Shown: positions 35,686-45,488 of the stretch, one piece after another | Layout: every line of letters begins with the position of its first letter | How positions within the stretch are numbered: the first letter of the stretch is position 1 | Assembly (NCBI RefSeq): GCF_002081715.1 | Contig: NZ_MUKP01000011.1 | Location: 1 to 64,000, forward strand | Length of the DNA stretch: 64,000 bases | Direction of reading: 5' to 3' | Source: Nocardia donostiensis | GTDB taxonomy: Bacteria; Actinomycetota; Actinomycetes; Mycobacteriales; Mycobacteriaceae | Program-made: the position numbers and the translations under genes | The notes under the pieces: generated by a model | Databases searched by the model: none | Seen by the model: the letters and a program-made list of their open reading frames with translations, nothing else | Told to the model about the DNA's origin: nothing

Positions 35686-36600
35686 ATGTCTATTTTCCTC
35701 AACTCCGACTCCAAGGTCATCGTCCAGGGCATCACCGGCGGCGAGGGCACCAAGCACACCGCCCTGATGCTCAAGGCGGGCACCCAGGTGGTCGGTGGTG
35801 TGAACGCGCGTAAAGCAGGCACCACCGTCGCACACACCGACAAAGACGGCAATGCGGTGGAACTGCCTGTTTTCGGTACCGTCGCCGAAGCGATGGAGAA
35901 GACCGGCGCCGACGTGTCGATCGCGTTCGTGCCGCCGAAGTTCGCCAAGGACGCGATCATCGAGGCCATCGACGCCGAGATTCCGCTGCTGGTGGTCATC
36001 ACCGAGGGCATCCCGGTGCAGGACACCGCCTACGCGTGGGCCTACAACGTCGAGAAGGGCAACAAGACCCGGATCATCGGCCCCAACTGCCCCGGCATCA
36101 TCACCCCCGGCGAAGCGCTGGCCGGCATCACCCCGGCCAACATCACCGGCAAGGGCCCGATCGGCCTGGTGTCCAAGTCCGGCACGCTGACCTACCAGAT
36201 GATGTACGAGCTGCGTGATTTCGGCTTCTCCACCTCCATCGGCATCGGCGGCGACCCGGTCATCGGCACCACCCACATCGACGCCATCGAGGCGTTCGAG
36301 AAAGACCCCGAGACCAAACTGATCGTGATGATCGGCGAGATCGGCGGCGACGCCGAGGAGCGGGCCGCGGCCTACATCAAGGACAATGTCACCAAGCCGG
36401 TCGTCGGCTACGTGGCTGGTTTCACCGCCCCTGAGGGCAAGACGATGGGCCACGCAGGCGCCATCGTCTCCGGTTCGTCGGGCACCGCCCAGGCGAAGAA
36501 GGACGCGCTGGAGGCCGCTGGCGTCAAAGTCGGCAAGACGCCGTCGGAGACTGCCGCGCTTGCTCGCGAAATCTTGGAGCAGGCCAGCGTCACCGCCTGA
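35686..36600 (+). CDS. sucD: Succinyl-CoA synthetase alpha subunit
   Basis: 304 residues. CoA-binding Rossmann start [72 protein letters not shown], and the phosphorylated active-site His in [20 protein letters not shown]. Forms the catalytic complex with SucC. Followed by a strong hairpin terminator. Confidence 0.98.
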   Translation: MSIFLNSDSKVIVQGITGGEGTKHTALMLKAGTQVVGGVNARKAGTTVAHTDKDGNAVELPVFGTVAEAMEKTGADVSIAFVPPKFAKDAIIEAIDAEIPLLVVITEGIPVQDTAYAWAYNVEKGNKTRIIGPNCPGIITPGEALAGITPANITGKGPIGLVSKSGTLTYQMMYELRDFGFSTSIGIGGDPVIGTTHIDAIEAFEKDPETKLIVMIGEIGGDAEERAAAYIKDNVTKPVVGYVAGFTAPEGKTMGHAGAIVSGSSGTAQAKKDALEAAGVKVGKTPSETAALAREILEQASVTA

Positions 36601-36616
36601 TCCGATATCCGTTCCC

Positions 36617-36657
36617 CATGACAGAGGCCGCCCGCTCAGCGCGCGGCCTCTGTCATG
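36617..36657 (+). terminator. Strong hairpin terminator after sucD
   Basis: Perfect 15-bp inverted repeat: CATGACAGAGGCCGC at 36617-36631 and its complement at 36643-36657, 11-base loop. No T-run follows. Confidence 0.85.
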
Positions 36658-36784
36658 TCTGCAGCGCGCACCCGCACTATCCACAGCTGGCTGTTCGAGG
36701 ATGACCTCGGGGCGTGGGTGCAGTAGCGTCAGACGTAATTCAGCCGTGAAAACACATGTATGACTCGATCTAGGAGACGACGAC

Positions 36785-37762
36785 ATGTCTTACCCGACCG
36801 GGGGTTCCGGGTACAACGCACCCGCGCCGACACCCTCCGTTCCGCCCAATCCGGGCCAGTCGGCGCCTGGTGGCGCCAGCGCAGGTGCGAGCACGTCGGG
36901 CCTAGGTAGTAAAGGGCTGCCCTTCTTCCTGACCATTGGGGTCGCGGCACTCGGTGTGCTCACCTTCCTGCTCGGCTTCCTGCCGTACGTCGGCAGCGAT
37001 ATGCCCGATGACGTGCCCTCTGAATACACCCAGGGCATCGATACTTCGGCGAACCTGTTCGAATTCTCGATCAGCATCGCGGCGCTCGTGCTGATCGCGG
37101 GCTTGCTCGCCGGTCTGTCGCTGCTGCCGAAACAGAACTGGACCGGCGCCTCGGCGGCAGTCGCTGCCGGCGCGTTCTTCGCGGTGCTCTTCCAGTTCAT
37201 CACCCTCCCCGACGGTGCCAAGGCCGAAATCGGCCTGTGGATCGTGCTGCTGTTCAGCCTGATCCTGACGGGTCTCGCGGTGGCAGTCGTGCTGTTCGAA
37301 GGGGGCATCCTGAAGGCGCCCGCTCCGCGTCCGGCCGGTTCCCAGCAGGGGCCCGCCGGCGGTTACGGGCCGGGCCAGCAGCAGGGTTACGGCCAGCAGC
37401 CCTACGGCCAGGGCCAGCAGCAGTACGGTCAGCAGCAGGGTTACGGCCAGGGCCAGCAGCAGTACGGTCAGCAGCAGGGGTACGGCCAGCCGGGCCAGCC
37501 GCAGCAGGGGTACGGCCAGCCGCCGCAGCAGCCCTACGGTCAGCAGCAGCCCTACGGTCAGCAGCAGCCGCAGCAGGGGTACGGTGCGGCTCAGCAGGGC
37601 TCGCCGTACGGCCAGCAGCCGGGTGAGGCGGGGAACCCGCAGTTCGGTGCCGCCCAGCAGCCCTACGGCCAGCAGCCCTACGGCCAGGGCCAGCAGCCCC
37701 AACAGGGCGGCGATGCGGCCGACGCCACCAAGGCGTTCCGTCCCACCGAAGAAAACAAGTAA
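36785..37762 (+). CDS. DUF5336 membrane protein with GYGQ repeats (34 kDa antigen family)
   Basis: 325 residues. Four hydrophobic segments between about residues 45 and 180 ([75 protein letters not shown]) flanked by a Pro/Gly N-terminus and a Gln/Gly/Tyr low-complexity tail made of repeated QQGYGQ and QQPYGQ units (nt about 37378-37700). Matches the mycobacterial Rv0954-type antigen by architecture and position between sucD and the PerM gene. Function in the cell envelope or division is suspected but not established. ATG at 36785 preceded by AGGAGACGAC. Confidence 0.88.
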   Translation: MSYPTGGSGYNAPAPTPSVPPNPGQSAPGGASAGASTSGLGSKGLPFFLTIGVAALGVLTFLLGFLPYVGSDMPDDVPSEYTQGIDTSANLFEFSISIAALVLIAGLLAGLSLLPKQNWTGASAAVAAGAFFAVLFQFITLPDGAKAEIGLWIVLLFSLILTGLAVAVVLFEGGILKAPAPRPAGSQQGPAGGYGPGQQQGYGQQPYGQGQQQYGQQQGYGQGQQQYGQQQGYGQPGQPQQGYGQPPQQPYGQQQPYGQQQPQQGYGAAQQGSPYGQQPGEAGNPQFGAAQQPYGQQPYGQGQQPQQGGDAADATKAFRPTEENK

Positions 37763-37833
37763 GTCGCTGCGGTGCTCCCGGCGTGCGGCGCGCCTGAACC
37801 GCCCGCGCCGGGAGAGCTGCAAATCTGAATTCC

Positions 37834-39519
37834 ATGAGCGCCCCGCGTAACTCGCCCACCCGCCGGACCTCTGGGTTCCGCAGTCCGCCGGAACCATCTG
37901 ACGAGGCGGGTTTTCTTTCTCTGACTCCCGAGCGCGCGCGGGTATTGCTCCTGGTCGCCACCAGGCCGGCAGCATTCGCGCTTGCCGCGATCGTCGCGGT
38001 GTTGCTGGTGACCTTGGCGACCGGGGGCAGCGGCCTTTCCGGCCTCAGCGGGGCGGTCGCGGCAAGCTGGCTCGCGCTGCACCAGGTTCCGCTGGTCATC
38101 GGCACAACAACGCTGGGCATCCTGCCCCTGCTGCCGACCGCGGTCCTGCTCTGGGCCGCGGCGCGGGAATCCGCGGCCGCCGTCGAGCCCGAACCGACCA
38201 GAGCCGACCTGGGCTGGCTCGCGGGCGCAGCGCTCGGCGGGCCGCTGCTGATCACCGCGGTCTGCCTGGCCGTCGTCGAAGACGCATCCGGCACCATCGC
38301 GCTGCAGCCGCCGAACCCGCTGCCGGCGTTCGGCTGGGTGCTTGTGCTACACCTGGCGGCCGCGGCCTGCGGTGTCGGTATCCGGTTGCGGCACCAGCTG
38401 TTGCCGTGGTTGCCGTATTGGGCTGTGGCAGCCGGTTATCTGGCCGGTCATACGCTGCGGCGGTTGCTCGGGTGCGCCGCAGCGATCACGATGCTGTCCT
38501 TCGTCGCGAACTGGTCCCGGATCGGCGACACCTACCAGCACGCAGGCAACTTCGCGGGTGTGCTCGGTCTGACCCTGCTCTCGCTGCTGTATCTGCCGAA
38601 TGCGGTGATCGCGGCATCGAGCGTGCTGGTCGGCGCCGGGGTGCGATTCGGGGAGAGCTCGATCGACTTGTTCTCGGTGGTCGGCGGAGAAGTCCCGGCC
38701 GTCCCAGTGCTCGCGGCGGTACCGTCCGGCCCGGCATCCGGGTGGTGGCCGCTGCTGCTGCTGATTCCCGCAGCGGTGGGAGTGCTGGGCGGTATCGACG
38801 CCGCCCGGGTATCCGATGACCGGATCCGTGCGCCGTGGGCGCTGCTCGCATCGGCGGGGATGGTCACCGCGGTGGCATTGCTCGCCGCGGTGCTCGCAGG
38901 CGGGGAACTGGGCAGTTTCGGCCGCCTGAGTGTCGACCTGCCGGTACTGGTCGTGGTGACCTTCTCCTGGCTCGTCGTCGCAGGATATGCGGGGCTGGTG
39001 TTCGGCCGCTGGTACGTCGCACCATTCGGTACGCCCATCCCTGGATACGAGTATGTCTACGACGACTACGACGAGCACGCCCACGACGCGGACGACTACG
39101 ACGATGCGGACCGCTACCACGATGCCGACGACTACTACGACGACGACCTGGAACACGACACCAACGACTACTACGACGCGTACGACCATCCCGACGACGA
39201 CCACCTGGGCCACCGCGAGGAACGGAAGCAGGCCCGGCTACCCCGATACCGCGGCGAATACGGCCGCACCGGCGGACCGGCCGAGCAGGAGGCCATCGCC
39301 GAGCTGCCCGCCGCGGTGCGCTCATCCGGTAAACAGATAGCCGCTGTCGACCAGGACCCGATGATCACGATGGACGCCGAACTGATCGACGACGACCGGA
39401 CCACTCGCGGTTCTGTCCGCCCCGCACCAGGCTCCCGACCGGAGGCAACAGCGGAAATCGTCGACGCCGAGGTGGTCGAGGCGGACCTGCCGGACAGTGA
39501 CCCATTCGGCGGTCGTTAG
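37834..39519 (+). CDS. perM: PerM-like polytopic membrane protein (DUF6350)
   Basis: 561 residues. About ten membrane segments across residues 40-400, e.g. AFALAAIVAVLLVTLATGG, VPLVIGTTTLGILPLLPTA and LVVVTFSWLVVAGYAGLVFG. After residue about 405 comes a very acidic, Tyr/Asp/His-rich repeat tail (DDYDEHAHDADDYDDADRYH and similar) and a disordered C-terminus. Position (after a DUF5336 gene, before purN) matches Rv0955, known as PerM and needed for mycobacterial persistence and division. The acidic tail is striking and may bind metal or interact with basic partners; that is inference. Confidence 0.85.
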   Translation: MSAPRNSPTRRTSGFRSPPEPSDEAGFLSLTPERARVLLLVATRPAAFALAAIVAVLLVTLATGGSGLSGLSGAVAASWLALHQVPLVIGTTTLGILPLLPTAVLLWAAARESAAAVEPEPTRADLGWLAGAALGGPLLITAVCLAVVEDASGTIALQPPNPLPAFGWVLVLHLAAAACGVGIRLRHQLLPWLPYWAVAAGYLAGHTLRRLLGCAAAITMLSFVANWSRIGDTYQHAGNFAGVLGLTLLSLLYLPNAVIAASSVLVGAGVRFGESSIDLFSVVGGEVPAVPVLAAVPSGPASGWWPLLLLIPAAVGVLGGIDAARVSDDRIRAPWALLASAGMVTAVALLAAVLAGGELGSFGRLSVDLPVLVVVTFSWLVVAGYAGLVFGRWYVAPFGTPIPGYEYVYDDYDEHAHDADDYDDADRYHDADDYYDDDLEHDTNDYYDAYDHPDDDHLGHREERKQARLPRYRGEYGRTGGPAEQEAIAELPAAVRSSGKQIAAVDQDPMITMDAELIDDDRTTRGSVRPAPGSRPEATAEIVDAEVVEADLPDSDPFGGR

Positions 39520-39584
39520 GCTCTATATCCGGTGGTGTTGCCTTCCCGCCGCCGATCGTCCGAACCACAAGCAGGAGTAGAGCG

Positions 39585-40232
39585 CTGACCTCCCCGGCCC
39601 GATCCGACACGCCCCCGGCCACCGTTGTCGTGCTCGCCTCGGGCACTGGATCGCTGCTACGCGCCCTGATCGAAGCGGCCGCCGCCCCTGGGTACCCGGC
39701 ACGGATCGTCGCCGTCGGAGTCGACCGGGACTGCGGCGCGACCGACCACGCCGACGCCGCGGATATCCCGCACTTCCGGATCGCGCTACCAGACTTCCCC
39801 GACCGCGCCGACTGGGACGCCGCCCTCACCGAAGCTGTCGCCGCATACCAGCCCGATCTGGTGGTTTCGGCCGGTTTCATGAAACTGCTCGGCCCCACGT
39901 TCCTGGACCGGTTCGGCGGCCGCATCATCAACACCCATCCCGCGCTGCTGCCCGCGTTCCCCGGCGCGCACGGGGTGCGCGATGCGCTCGACTACGGCGT
40001 GCGGGTCACCGGTTCGACGGTGCACCTGGTCGACGCGGGTATCGATACCGGCCCGATCCTGGCGCAGGAAGCGGTGCCGGTGCGGCCCGACGACGACGAG
40101 GCCACCCTGCACGAACGCATCAAAGTTGTGGAGCGACGGTTGCTGGCGGAGGTTGTCGCCGCCGTCGCCACGCGAGGCATTGTCTCCGATGGACGAAAGG
40201 CAGTTATCCCAGATGAGCGAGTTCTCCGGTGA
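39585..40232 (+). CDS. purN: Phosphoribosylglycinamide formyltransferase, probable CTG start
   Basis: 215 residues if initiated at CTG 39585. Transfers formyl from 10-formyl-THF to GAR in purine synthesis. Motifs: [19 protein letters not shown] (phosphate loop), [20 protein letters not shown], catalytic Asn-His-Asp in [14 protein letters not shown] and [20 protein letters not shown]. In this frame no ATG, GTG or TTG lies between the gene's open start and GTG 39630, which would cut into the first beta strand. CTG 39585 has AGGAG at 39573-39577 with a seven-base spacer, so it is the better start. The stop overlaps purH by four bases (GTGA). Confidence 0.93.
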   Translation: MTSPARSDTPPATVVVLASGTGSLLRALIEAAAAPGYPARIVAVGVDRDCGATDHADAADIPHFRIALPDFPDRADWDAALTEAVAAYQPDLVVSAGFMKLLGPTFLDRFGGRIINTHPALLPAFPGAHGVRDALDYGVRVTGSTVHLVDAGIDTGPILAQEAVPVRPDDDEATLHERIKVVERRLLAEVVAAVATRGIVSDGRKAVIPDERVLR

Positions 40233-41791
40233 GTGAACGCAAACCGATCCGCCGGGCGCTGGTGAGCGTCTACGACAAAACCGGGCTCGTCGAGCTCGCG
40301 ACCGGTCTGCACACCGCAGGCGTGGAGTTGGTATCAACCGGTTCCACCGCGGGCCGGATCGCCGACGCTGGCATCCCGGTGACCAAGGTCGAAGACCTCA
40401 CCGGTTTCCCGGAAACCCTGGATGGCCGGGTGAAGACCCTGCACCCGCGGGTGCACGCGGGTATCCTCGCCGACACCCGTAAACCCGAGCATCTCGAGCA
40501 GCTCACCGAACTGGGCGTCGCGGCATTCGAGCTGGTCGTGGTGAACCTGTACCCGTTCAGCCAAACCGTGGCCAGCGGCGCGACACCGGACGAATGCGTC
40601 GAACAAATCGATATCGGTGGTCCCTCGATGGTCCGCGCAGCCGCCAAAAACCACCCCTCGGTGGCCGTGGTCGTCGACACCGGCGACTACAACCGAGTGC
40701 TGGACGCAGTGCGCGGCGGCGGATTCACGCTGCCGGAACGGACCGCGCTGGCCGCGAAAGCGTTTCAGCACACCGCAAGTTACGACGTGGCGGTGGCGAG
40801 CTGGATGGCGAATACGCTCACGCCCGCCACGGAAAGCCAGACCGAGTTCCCGTCGTGGATCGGCGGAACCTGGGAGCGAGCCGCAGTGCTGCGCTACGGC
40901 GAAAACCCGCACCAGGCGGCGGCACTCTACACCGACGGAACCCGCAGCAACGGTCTGGCGCAAGCGCGGCAGCTCCACGGCAAGGAGATGTCGTACAACA
41001 ACTACACCGATGCCGATGCGGCCTGGCGCGCCGCCTACGACCACGACGAGCCCGCCGTGGCCATCATCAAACACGCCAACCCATGCGGTATCGCCATCGG
41101 CACCGACATCGCAGAAGCACACCGCAAGGCACACGCATGCGATGCAGTGAGCGCATTCGGCGGTGTGATCGCAGCCAACCGTGAAGTCACCGTCGCAATG
41201 GCACAGCAGGTCGCCGAAATCTTCACCGAGGTGATCATCGCCCCGTCCTACGCCGACGGCGCAGTCGAGGTGCTGCAACGTAAAAAGAACGTGCGCATCC
41301 TGGTCGCCGAACCACCCGCCCTTGCCGGTGCCGAACTGCGCCCGATCAGTGGCGGAGTGCTTCTACAACAGCGAGACGTACTCGACGCCGAAGGCGACGA
41401 CCCCGCCAACTGGACGCTGGCCACCGGTGAACCCGCCGACGAACAGACCCGCGCCGATCTGGCATTCGCCTGGCGAGCCTGTCGCGCCGTGAAATCGAAC
41501 GCGATCCTGCTCGCACACGACGGCGCCTCCGTCGGCGTTGGAATGGGTCAAGTGAACCGGGTAGACGCAGTGCGGCTCGCGGTGCAACGCGCCGGCGACC
41601 GCGCGAAAGGCTCAGTCGCCGCCTCCGACGCCTACTTCCCGTTCCCGGACGGTCCACAACAACTCATCCAGGCCGGTGTCCGCGCCATCGTGCAACCCGG
41701 TGGTTCAGTCCGCGACCAAGAGACCATCGACGTGGCCCGTGAAGCCGGCGTCACGCTATACCTCACCGGCTCCCGCCACTTCGCACACTGA
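40229..41791 (+). CDS. purH: Bifunctional AICAR transformylase / IMP cyclohydrolase
   Basis: 520 residues. N-terminal MGS-like IMP cyclohydrolase domain ([33 protein letters not shown]) and C-terminal AICAR transformylase domain ([45 protein letters not shown] with catalytic Lys-His, [12 protein letters not shown]). Last two steps of IMP synthesis. GTG start overlapping the purN stop. A palindromic repeat follows directly. Confidence 0.97.
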   Translation: MSERKPIRRALVSVYDKTGLVELATGLHTAGVELVSTGSTAGRIADAGIPVTKVEDLTGFPETLDGRVKTLHPRVHAGILADTRKPEHLEQLTELGVAAFELVVVNLYPFSQTVASGATPDECVEQIDIGGPSMVRAAAKNHPSVAVVVDTGDYNRVLDAVRGGGFTLPERTALAAKAFQHTASYDVAVASWMANTLTPATESQTEFPSWIGGTWERAAVLRYGENPHQAAALYTDGTRSNGLAQARQLHGKEMSYNNYTDADAAWRAAYDHDEPAVAIIKHANPCGIAIGTDIAEAHRKAHACDAVSAFGGVIAANREVTVAMAQQVAEIFTEVIIAPSYADGAVEVLQRKKNVRILVAEPPALAGAELRPISGGVLLQQRDVLDAEGDDPANWTLATGEPADEQTRADLAFAWRACRAVKSNAILLAHDGASVGVGMGQVNRVDAVRLAVQRAGDRAKGSVAASDAYFPFPDGPQQLIQAGVRAIVQPGGSVRDQETIDVAREAGVTLYLTGSRHFAH

Positions 41792-41797
41792 GATATT

Positions 41798-41974
41798 GGC
41801 CGCGACTTCGTCGCGGCGGGGTTTGCGGCCCCTGATGGCTCGCGTTTCAGCCCTCGCGACTTGCGCCTTCGGCGCATGCGCGAGGGTCGGACGTTCGTCC
41901 GCCCCGGCGCTCCCAGCGAGGGTCGGACGTTCGTCCGCCCGGCGCCCCTAGCTGCGAGGGCTGAAGCGCGAGCC
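41798..41974. repeat. Palindromic intergenic repeat with long inverted arms
   Basis: Begins with the CCGCGACTTCGTCGCGG hairpin module shared with 25324, followed by GTTTGCGGCCCC. It then has a perfect 21-bp inverted repeat: arms at 41837-41857 and 41954-41974. The same 21-base arms occur at 42918-42984. The 96-base loop holds a short tandem repeat. It lies between convergent purH and the lipoprotein gene, so the 315-base gap 41792-42106 contains no gene. Confidence 0.8.
41880..41940. repeat. Two 25-bp tandem units inside the palindrome loop
   Basis: GCGAGGGTCGGACGTTCGTC followed by CGCCC occurs identically at 41880-41904 and 41916-41940 (36-base period). Each unit contains a self-complementary CGGACG-TTCGTCCG-type core, so the loop itself can fold into two small hairpins. 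Confidence 0.75.
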
Positions 41975-42106
41975 GGGGCGCGAACCGGGCGGGGCCAATG
42001 TGGGGCCGTTGCCGTGGGGCTCGAGCTGTCGACTTCACAAACGCGAGTCCGGAACGGGGCGCACAGCCCGGCGCTGGAGATGCGGAAATCGACCGAGCGG
42101 CCGAAC

Positions 42107-42565
42107 TCAACCGAGCACTTCGCGGTCGCCGAGCGGTGCGTCCAAGGGGATTTCCAGAGTGCCGAGAACCGCCATCATCACGCACATCTTTCCGACGGCG
42201 TCGGCGCGGGTGCCGCCGCGCAGTTCCACGGTGACGGCGGTGTCCGTCTCGGTAAGGGTGTAATCCACGCCGTAGCATTCGGGGACGCCCGTTTCGAAGT
42301 GGACGGCGATCCGGTCCTCGCCCATACGGGTCCATGAGGTGATCGGGATCGGATGGGCGTCGACGATGGTCGGGTCGGCGGTGAACAACCGACCGGGCTG
42401 GGCGTTCGAATCTTCGGGGGGTGTGCTCGGCGCTGTTGTGCTGGTGGTCACCGTTGTGATGGTGCTGGTTTCGGCTCCGGGATCGGTTTCGGAGCCGCCG
42501 CAGCCTGCGACGACGACCGCGGTCAAGACGATGAGTGCTCCGGTACGCCCTCGCGATACAAGCAT
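42107..42565 (-). CDS. Putative lipoprotein
   Basis: 152 residues from the ATG at 42565. N-terminal signal with lipobox: MLVSRGRTGALIVLTAVVVAGCG, giving an exported, lipid-anchored protein. Then a Thr/Ser-rich linker (TSTITTVTTSTTAPSTPPED) and a small domain with two Cys (CYGVDY, KMCVMMAVLG) that may form a disulfide. Longer in-frame starts upstream would bury the signal sequence and are rejected. Function unknown. Confidence 0.78.
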   Translation of the reverse strand: MLVSRGRTGALIVLTAVVVAGCGGSETDPGAETSTITTVTTSTTAPSTPPEDSNAQPGRLFTADPTIVDAHPIPITSWTRMGEDRIAVHFETGVPECYGVDYTLTETDTAVTVELRGGTRADAVGKMCVMMAVLGTLEIPLDAPLGDREVLG

Positions 42566-42810
42566 GGCTACAACCTTATGCCGTGCACCCAGTGAGGCAG
42601 CCCAACTTGTTCTTCCCGGGCTCCCACCTGTTGGCCCACACACCCCCACCCGGCTCACGGGCCCGCCTAACGTTCCCCAACAGCTCAGCTCACCGAATGT
42701 GCGGCCCGGGCAGCGTTTCGTTTCTGGCATCGCGTGAGCCGAAGCCCGGGGGTCGGTCTTGAACCCATCCGACCTTCCCTACTCACCCAGCCCCGCCCGG
42801 CTTGCATCCT

Positions 42811-43023
42811 GGCTCTTGTTTCAGCTTCGGCAGTGCATGTGCGGTAGTTCCCTAGGGATAGTTTTGAATCAGCCGCTCTTGTCCGCACCTCATTCGACCC
42901 CCTCCGGTTTGCGGCCCGGCTCGCGTTTCAGCCCTCGCAGCGCACGCGCCGAAGGCGCAAGTCGCGAGGGCTGAAACGCGAGCCACAAGGGAGCCGCAAA
43001 CCCGTCGCGCCGGAGGCGCGACC
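42811..43023. repeat. Palindromic intergenic repeat, compound copy
   Basis: Left unit 42811-42916 is the partner of 20656-20761. It is followed by a perfect 21-bp inverted repeat, arms 42918-42938 and 42964-42984, with a 25-base loop that contains its own GCGCC-GAA-GGCGC hairpin. It ends, in inverted orientation, with the GTTTGCGG / CGCGA module seen at 25324 and 41798. The whole non-coding stretch 42566-43034 holds no gene. Confidence 0.75.
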
Positions 43024-43034
43024 ATAGATACAGC

Positions 43035-43289
43035 TCAGCGGCTGGTGAATGGGAGCAGGGCCATTTCGCGCGCGTTCTTGACGGCGACGGCGACCTGCCG
43101 TTGCTGTTGCGGGGTCAGGCCGGTGACTCGCCTGCTGCGGATTTTGCCGCGGTCGGAGATGAATGTGCGCAGCAGGTTCACGTCCTTGTAGTCGACCGTC
43201 TCGATGCCCGCTGCGATGAGCGGGTTTTTCTTGGGCCGCCGGGCCTGTTCGGCGCGGGCCTTCTTGGACGGTGCTCGCTTGACTGCCAT
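43035..43289 (-). CDS. rpsR2: 30S ribosomal protein S18, zinc-free paralogue
   Basis: 84 residues from the ATG at 43289. S18 features: [20 protein letters not shown] and [20 protein letters not shown]. No cysteine is present, so it belongs to the C-minus (zinc-independent) class used under zinc limitation. Last gene of the minus-strand L28-L33-S14-S18 operon headed by a Zur-like box. Confidence 0.94.
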   Translation of the reverse strand: MAVKRAPSKKARAEQARRPKKNPLIAAGIETVDYKDVNLLRTFISDRGKIRSRRVTGLTPQQQRQVAVAVKNAREMALLPFTSR

Positions 43290-43321
43290 GTGGCGTTCCT
43301 TACCGACGAGATCAGTTGTGG

Positions 43322-43627
43322 TTACCAACTCGATTTGTGCACACCGGGCAACTCTCCCCGGTGCGCCATCTCGCGTACGCGGACGCGAGATAGACCGAAC
43401 TTCCGGAGATGACCGCGCGGTCGTCCGTCAGCGGTGTCCCGGTTTCGTAATCGTACCGGACTGGCGTCTCGGGGCAGCCGCTGTAGGGCGGCGCGGGCGG
43501 CGTTGCGGTCGGCTTCGGGTGTGCTCGGTTTGCGGATCAGTTCTTTGAGTTCGGCGCGGCGTTCGGCGTAGCGCGCGACCATGGTTTTGCGGTGTTCGTT
43601 GCGTGCGATCTTGGATTTTTTGGCCAT
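43322..43627 (-). CDS. rpsN2: 30S ribosomal protein S14, zinc-free paralogue
   Basis: 101 residues, the long S14 form. [20 protein letters not shown], then [20 protein letters not shown] and the conserved C-terminal ending PGVHKSSW. The CxxC zinc motifs of the short form are missing. Overlaps the L33 stop by one base (TGATG). Confidence 0.95.
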   Translation of the reverse strand: MAKKSKIARNEHRKTMVARYAERRAELKELIRKPSTPEADRNAARAALQRLPRDASPVRLRNRDTADGRPRGHLRKFGLSRVRVREMAHRGELPGVHKSSW

Positions 43628-43797
43628 CAGCGCTCCTCCCTGAACTGGACGTGTTTGCGCACCACGGGGTCGTATTTGCGGAGCACCAGCCGGTCGGGGT
43701 CGTTTCGGCGGTTCTTGCGGGTGACGTAGGTGTAGCCGGTGCCCGCGGTGGATTTCAGTTTGATCACCGGTCGGATGTCGGTCGCTTTGGATGCCAT
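43627..43797 (-). CDS. rpmG2: 50S ribosomal protein L33, zinc-free paralogue
   Basis: 56 residues. [20 protein letters not shown] then [20 protein letters not shown]. No Cys at all, C-minus class. Too short to be found by length cut-offs but supported by the tight operon, GGAG before the ATG at 43797, and a one-base overlap with the S14 start. Confidence 0.94.
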   Translation of the reverse strand: MASKATDIRPVIKLKSTAGTGYTYVTRKNRRNDPDRLVLRKYDPVVRKHVQFREER

Positions 43798-43811
43798 CGT
43801 TGCCGCTCTCC

Positions 43812-44048
43812 TCAGATCTTGTCGCCGCGTGCCCGGATCCGCGCCACTACGGCTTCGATTCCGTCACGGTCGATGGTTTTGATGCCCTTGGCCGAGACCG
43901 TGAGCGTGATGCGCCTGCCTTCGCTGGGCAGGTAGTAGGTCTTGCGCTGGATGTTGGGGTCCCAGCGCCGGTTGGTCCGCTTATGCGAGTGCGAGACCGT
44001 TTTCCCGAAACCGGGTTTGCGGCCGGTGACTTGGCAGTGCGCCGACAT
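43812..44048 (-). CDS. rpmB2: 50S ribosomal protein L28, Zur-controlled paralogue
   Basis: 78 residues from the ATG at 44048. [60 protein letters not shown]. Only one Cys remains, so no CxxC zinc site. First gene of the minus-strand operon; a Zur-like box lies 33 bases upstream. Longer in-frame starts would run through that box. Confidence 0.95.
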   Translation of the reverse strand: MSAHCQVTGRKPGFGKTVSHSHKRTNRRWDPNIQRKTYYLPSEGRRITLTVSAKGIKTIDRDGIEAVVARIRARGDKI

Positions 44049-44080
44049 GTGGGCTCCCTCCGGGTAGCTATAAAAGAAGA

Positions 44081-44096
44081 TGACAATCGTTTTCGA
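44081..44096. promoter_or_regulatory. Zur-like box (ribosomal protein operon side)
   Basis: TGACAATCGTTTTCGA, an imperfect palindrome of the actinobacterial Zur-box type. It lies 33 bases before the L28 start; a TTTTATAGC element between them on the minus strand could be the -10. Confidence 0.65.
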
Positions 44097-44136
44097 CAAC
44101 GACAGCTGGAGACTGTACCGTGTGCGGCGAAGTAAT

Positions 44137-44152
44137 TGAAAATCATTATCGA
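44137..44152. promoter_or_regulatory. Zur-like box (CobW side)
   Basis: TGAAAATCATTATCGA, matching the first box at 12 of 16 positions. It lies 10 bases upstream of the GTG start of the CobW-like gene. Repression by zinc-loaded Zur is inferred. Confidence 0.65.
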
Positions 44153-44162
44153 AAGGCATGCT

Positions 44163-45488
44163 GTGGATAACCCCGCCCCCGTCGCACCCGGCGCCGATCG
44201 CAGGACGCCGGTAGTGGTGGTCGCCGGTACGTTCGGTCCCGCCGCCGCGAGGGTGGACCAGGTGGCCACCGCGCTGGGCGCTGCTGCCGGAACCGTTGTC
44301 GTAGGTCACGATCTAGGGGAACTGCGAGAGGGCATTGTGCAGCGGACGGTGCGTGACCGCGACCGCGAGCAACGCTCGGTGCTCGAGCTCGCGCACGGTT
44401 GCGTCTCGTGCACACTGCGCGCTGATCTGCTGCCGTTGTTGTGCACGCTGGCCGCCCGTGATTCGGTGCGGCGGATCGTGCTCGCCCTGGACCCGGCATT
44501 CGAGGCCGAGGAGGTGTGCCGGGCCATCGACGAGTTCGTGGTGGCAGGTATGGTCGGCCGGGTCGACGGTCCCGCCGCGCGTGATGTTCGGGTCGAAGCG
44601 GTGCTGACCTGTCTGGACGCGCCGAGCTGGCTGTCCGACGCCACCGGCGAGGAAACCCTGGCCGAACGCGGTCGGGCCACCGCCGACGATGACCGGACGG
44701 TCGCGCAGCTGGCGGTGGGTCAGGTCGACTTCGCCGACGCGCTGGTGCTTTTCGGCACCGCGACCATGGGCCCGCTGGAGAATCAGCGGCTCGGCGCGGT
44801 GCTGAAGCGTCTGGTGCCTGCGGCGCCGGTGCTGCGCGCTGATTCCGGTATGGTCACCGCCACCAGGGTCGAAGAACTGCTCGCGGCGATACCTGATGAT
44901 TCCAGGCGCGGAGAGATTTTCGATGCGCATGCACCGCTGCTGCGTGACAGTCCCCCGCTGGTTGCCGAATACGGTGTCGCGCTCATCGAATTCGCGGCGG
45001 CCCGCCCGTTCCATCCTGTGCGGTTGCACGAGGCGCTTGATGTGCTGTTCGAGGGAGTGGTGACCGCGCGCGGGCGGCTCTGGCTGGCCACTCAACCGGA
45101 GGAAGTGGTGTGGTTGGAATCGGCGGGCGGCGGGTTGCGGGTCGGCGGCGCGGGCCGATGGCTGGCTGCGATGGAGCCGGGCGAACGCGAGAAAGCCGAC
45201 CCGGATCGGCTCGCGCTGGCGGCATTGCGCTGGGACGACCGTTTCGGCGACCGGGACGTGTCACTGGTGATCCTGGTCCACGATGCCGATCCAGAGGAGA
45301 TCCGGCGGGCCCTGCACTGGGCGCTGGTCGACGACGCCGAACTGCGGTTGGTCGAGCGGTCCCCGGAGCGGGTGGCGCGCTGGACAGACCCGTTCGGTGA
45401 ATGGCACGCCGACCTATGCGAATCGGCTGAAACGGCGGCGACGCCGCCGAGTGGTGAATCGGGCGACCATGCCTGGAAGGAGAGGTAA
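44163..45488 (+). CDS. CobW/Mrf-like protein lacking the P-loop
   Basis: 441 residues from the GTG at 44163, which has AAAGG six bases upstream; an upstream TTG at 44136 lies across the Zur box. CobW-family layout, with the metal-binding [15 protein letters not shown] motif and a C-terminal CobW_C-like domain ([40 protein letters not shown]). The usual N-terminal GTP-binding GFLGAGKTT is missing; the equivalent strand reads [15 protein letters not shown]. It is thus probably not a working GTPase. Related mycobacterial proteins (Mrf) recruit the hibernation factor to zinc-free ribosomes; a similar role is inferred from location. Its TAA overlaps the L31 ATG by one base. Confidence 0.85.
   Translation: MDNPAPVAPGADRRTPVVVVAGTFGPAAARVDQVATALGAAAGTVVVGHDLGELREGIVQRTVRDRDREQRSVLELAHGCVSCTLRADLLPLLCTLAARDSVRRIVLALDPAFEAEEVCRAIDEFVVAGMVGRVDGPAARDVRVEAVLTCLDAPSWLSDATGEETLAERGRATADDDRTVAQLAVGQVDFADALVLFGTATMGPLENQRLGAVLKRLVPAAPVLRADSGMVTATRVEELLAAIPDDSRRGEIFDAHAPLLRDSPPLVAEYGVALIEFAAARPFHPVRLHEALDVLFEGVVTARGRLWLATQPEEVVWLESAGGGLRVGGAGRWLAAMEPGEREKADPDRLALAALRWDDRFGDRDVSLVILVHDADPEEIRRALHWALVDDAELRLVERSPERVARWTDPFGEWHADLCESAETAATPPSGESGDHAWKER

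Noticed and set aside
41837..41974. CRISPR-like array
   Set aside because: Only two 25-base units, both self-complementary and inside a larger palindrome; no cas genes in the window.
44136..44163. TTG 44136 as start of the CobW-like gene
   Set aside because: Overlaps the Zur-like box; GTG 44163 has a ribosome-binding site.
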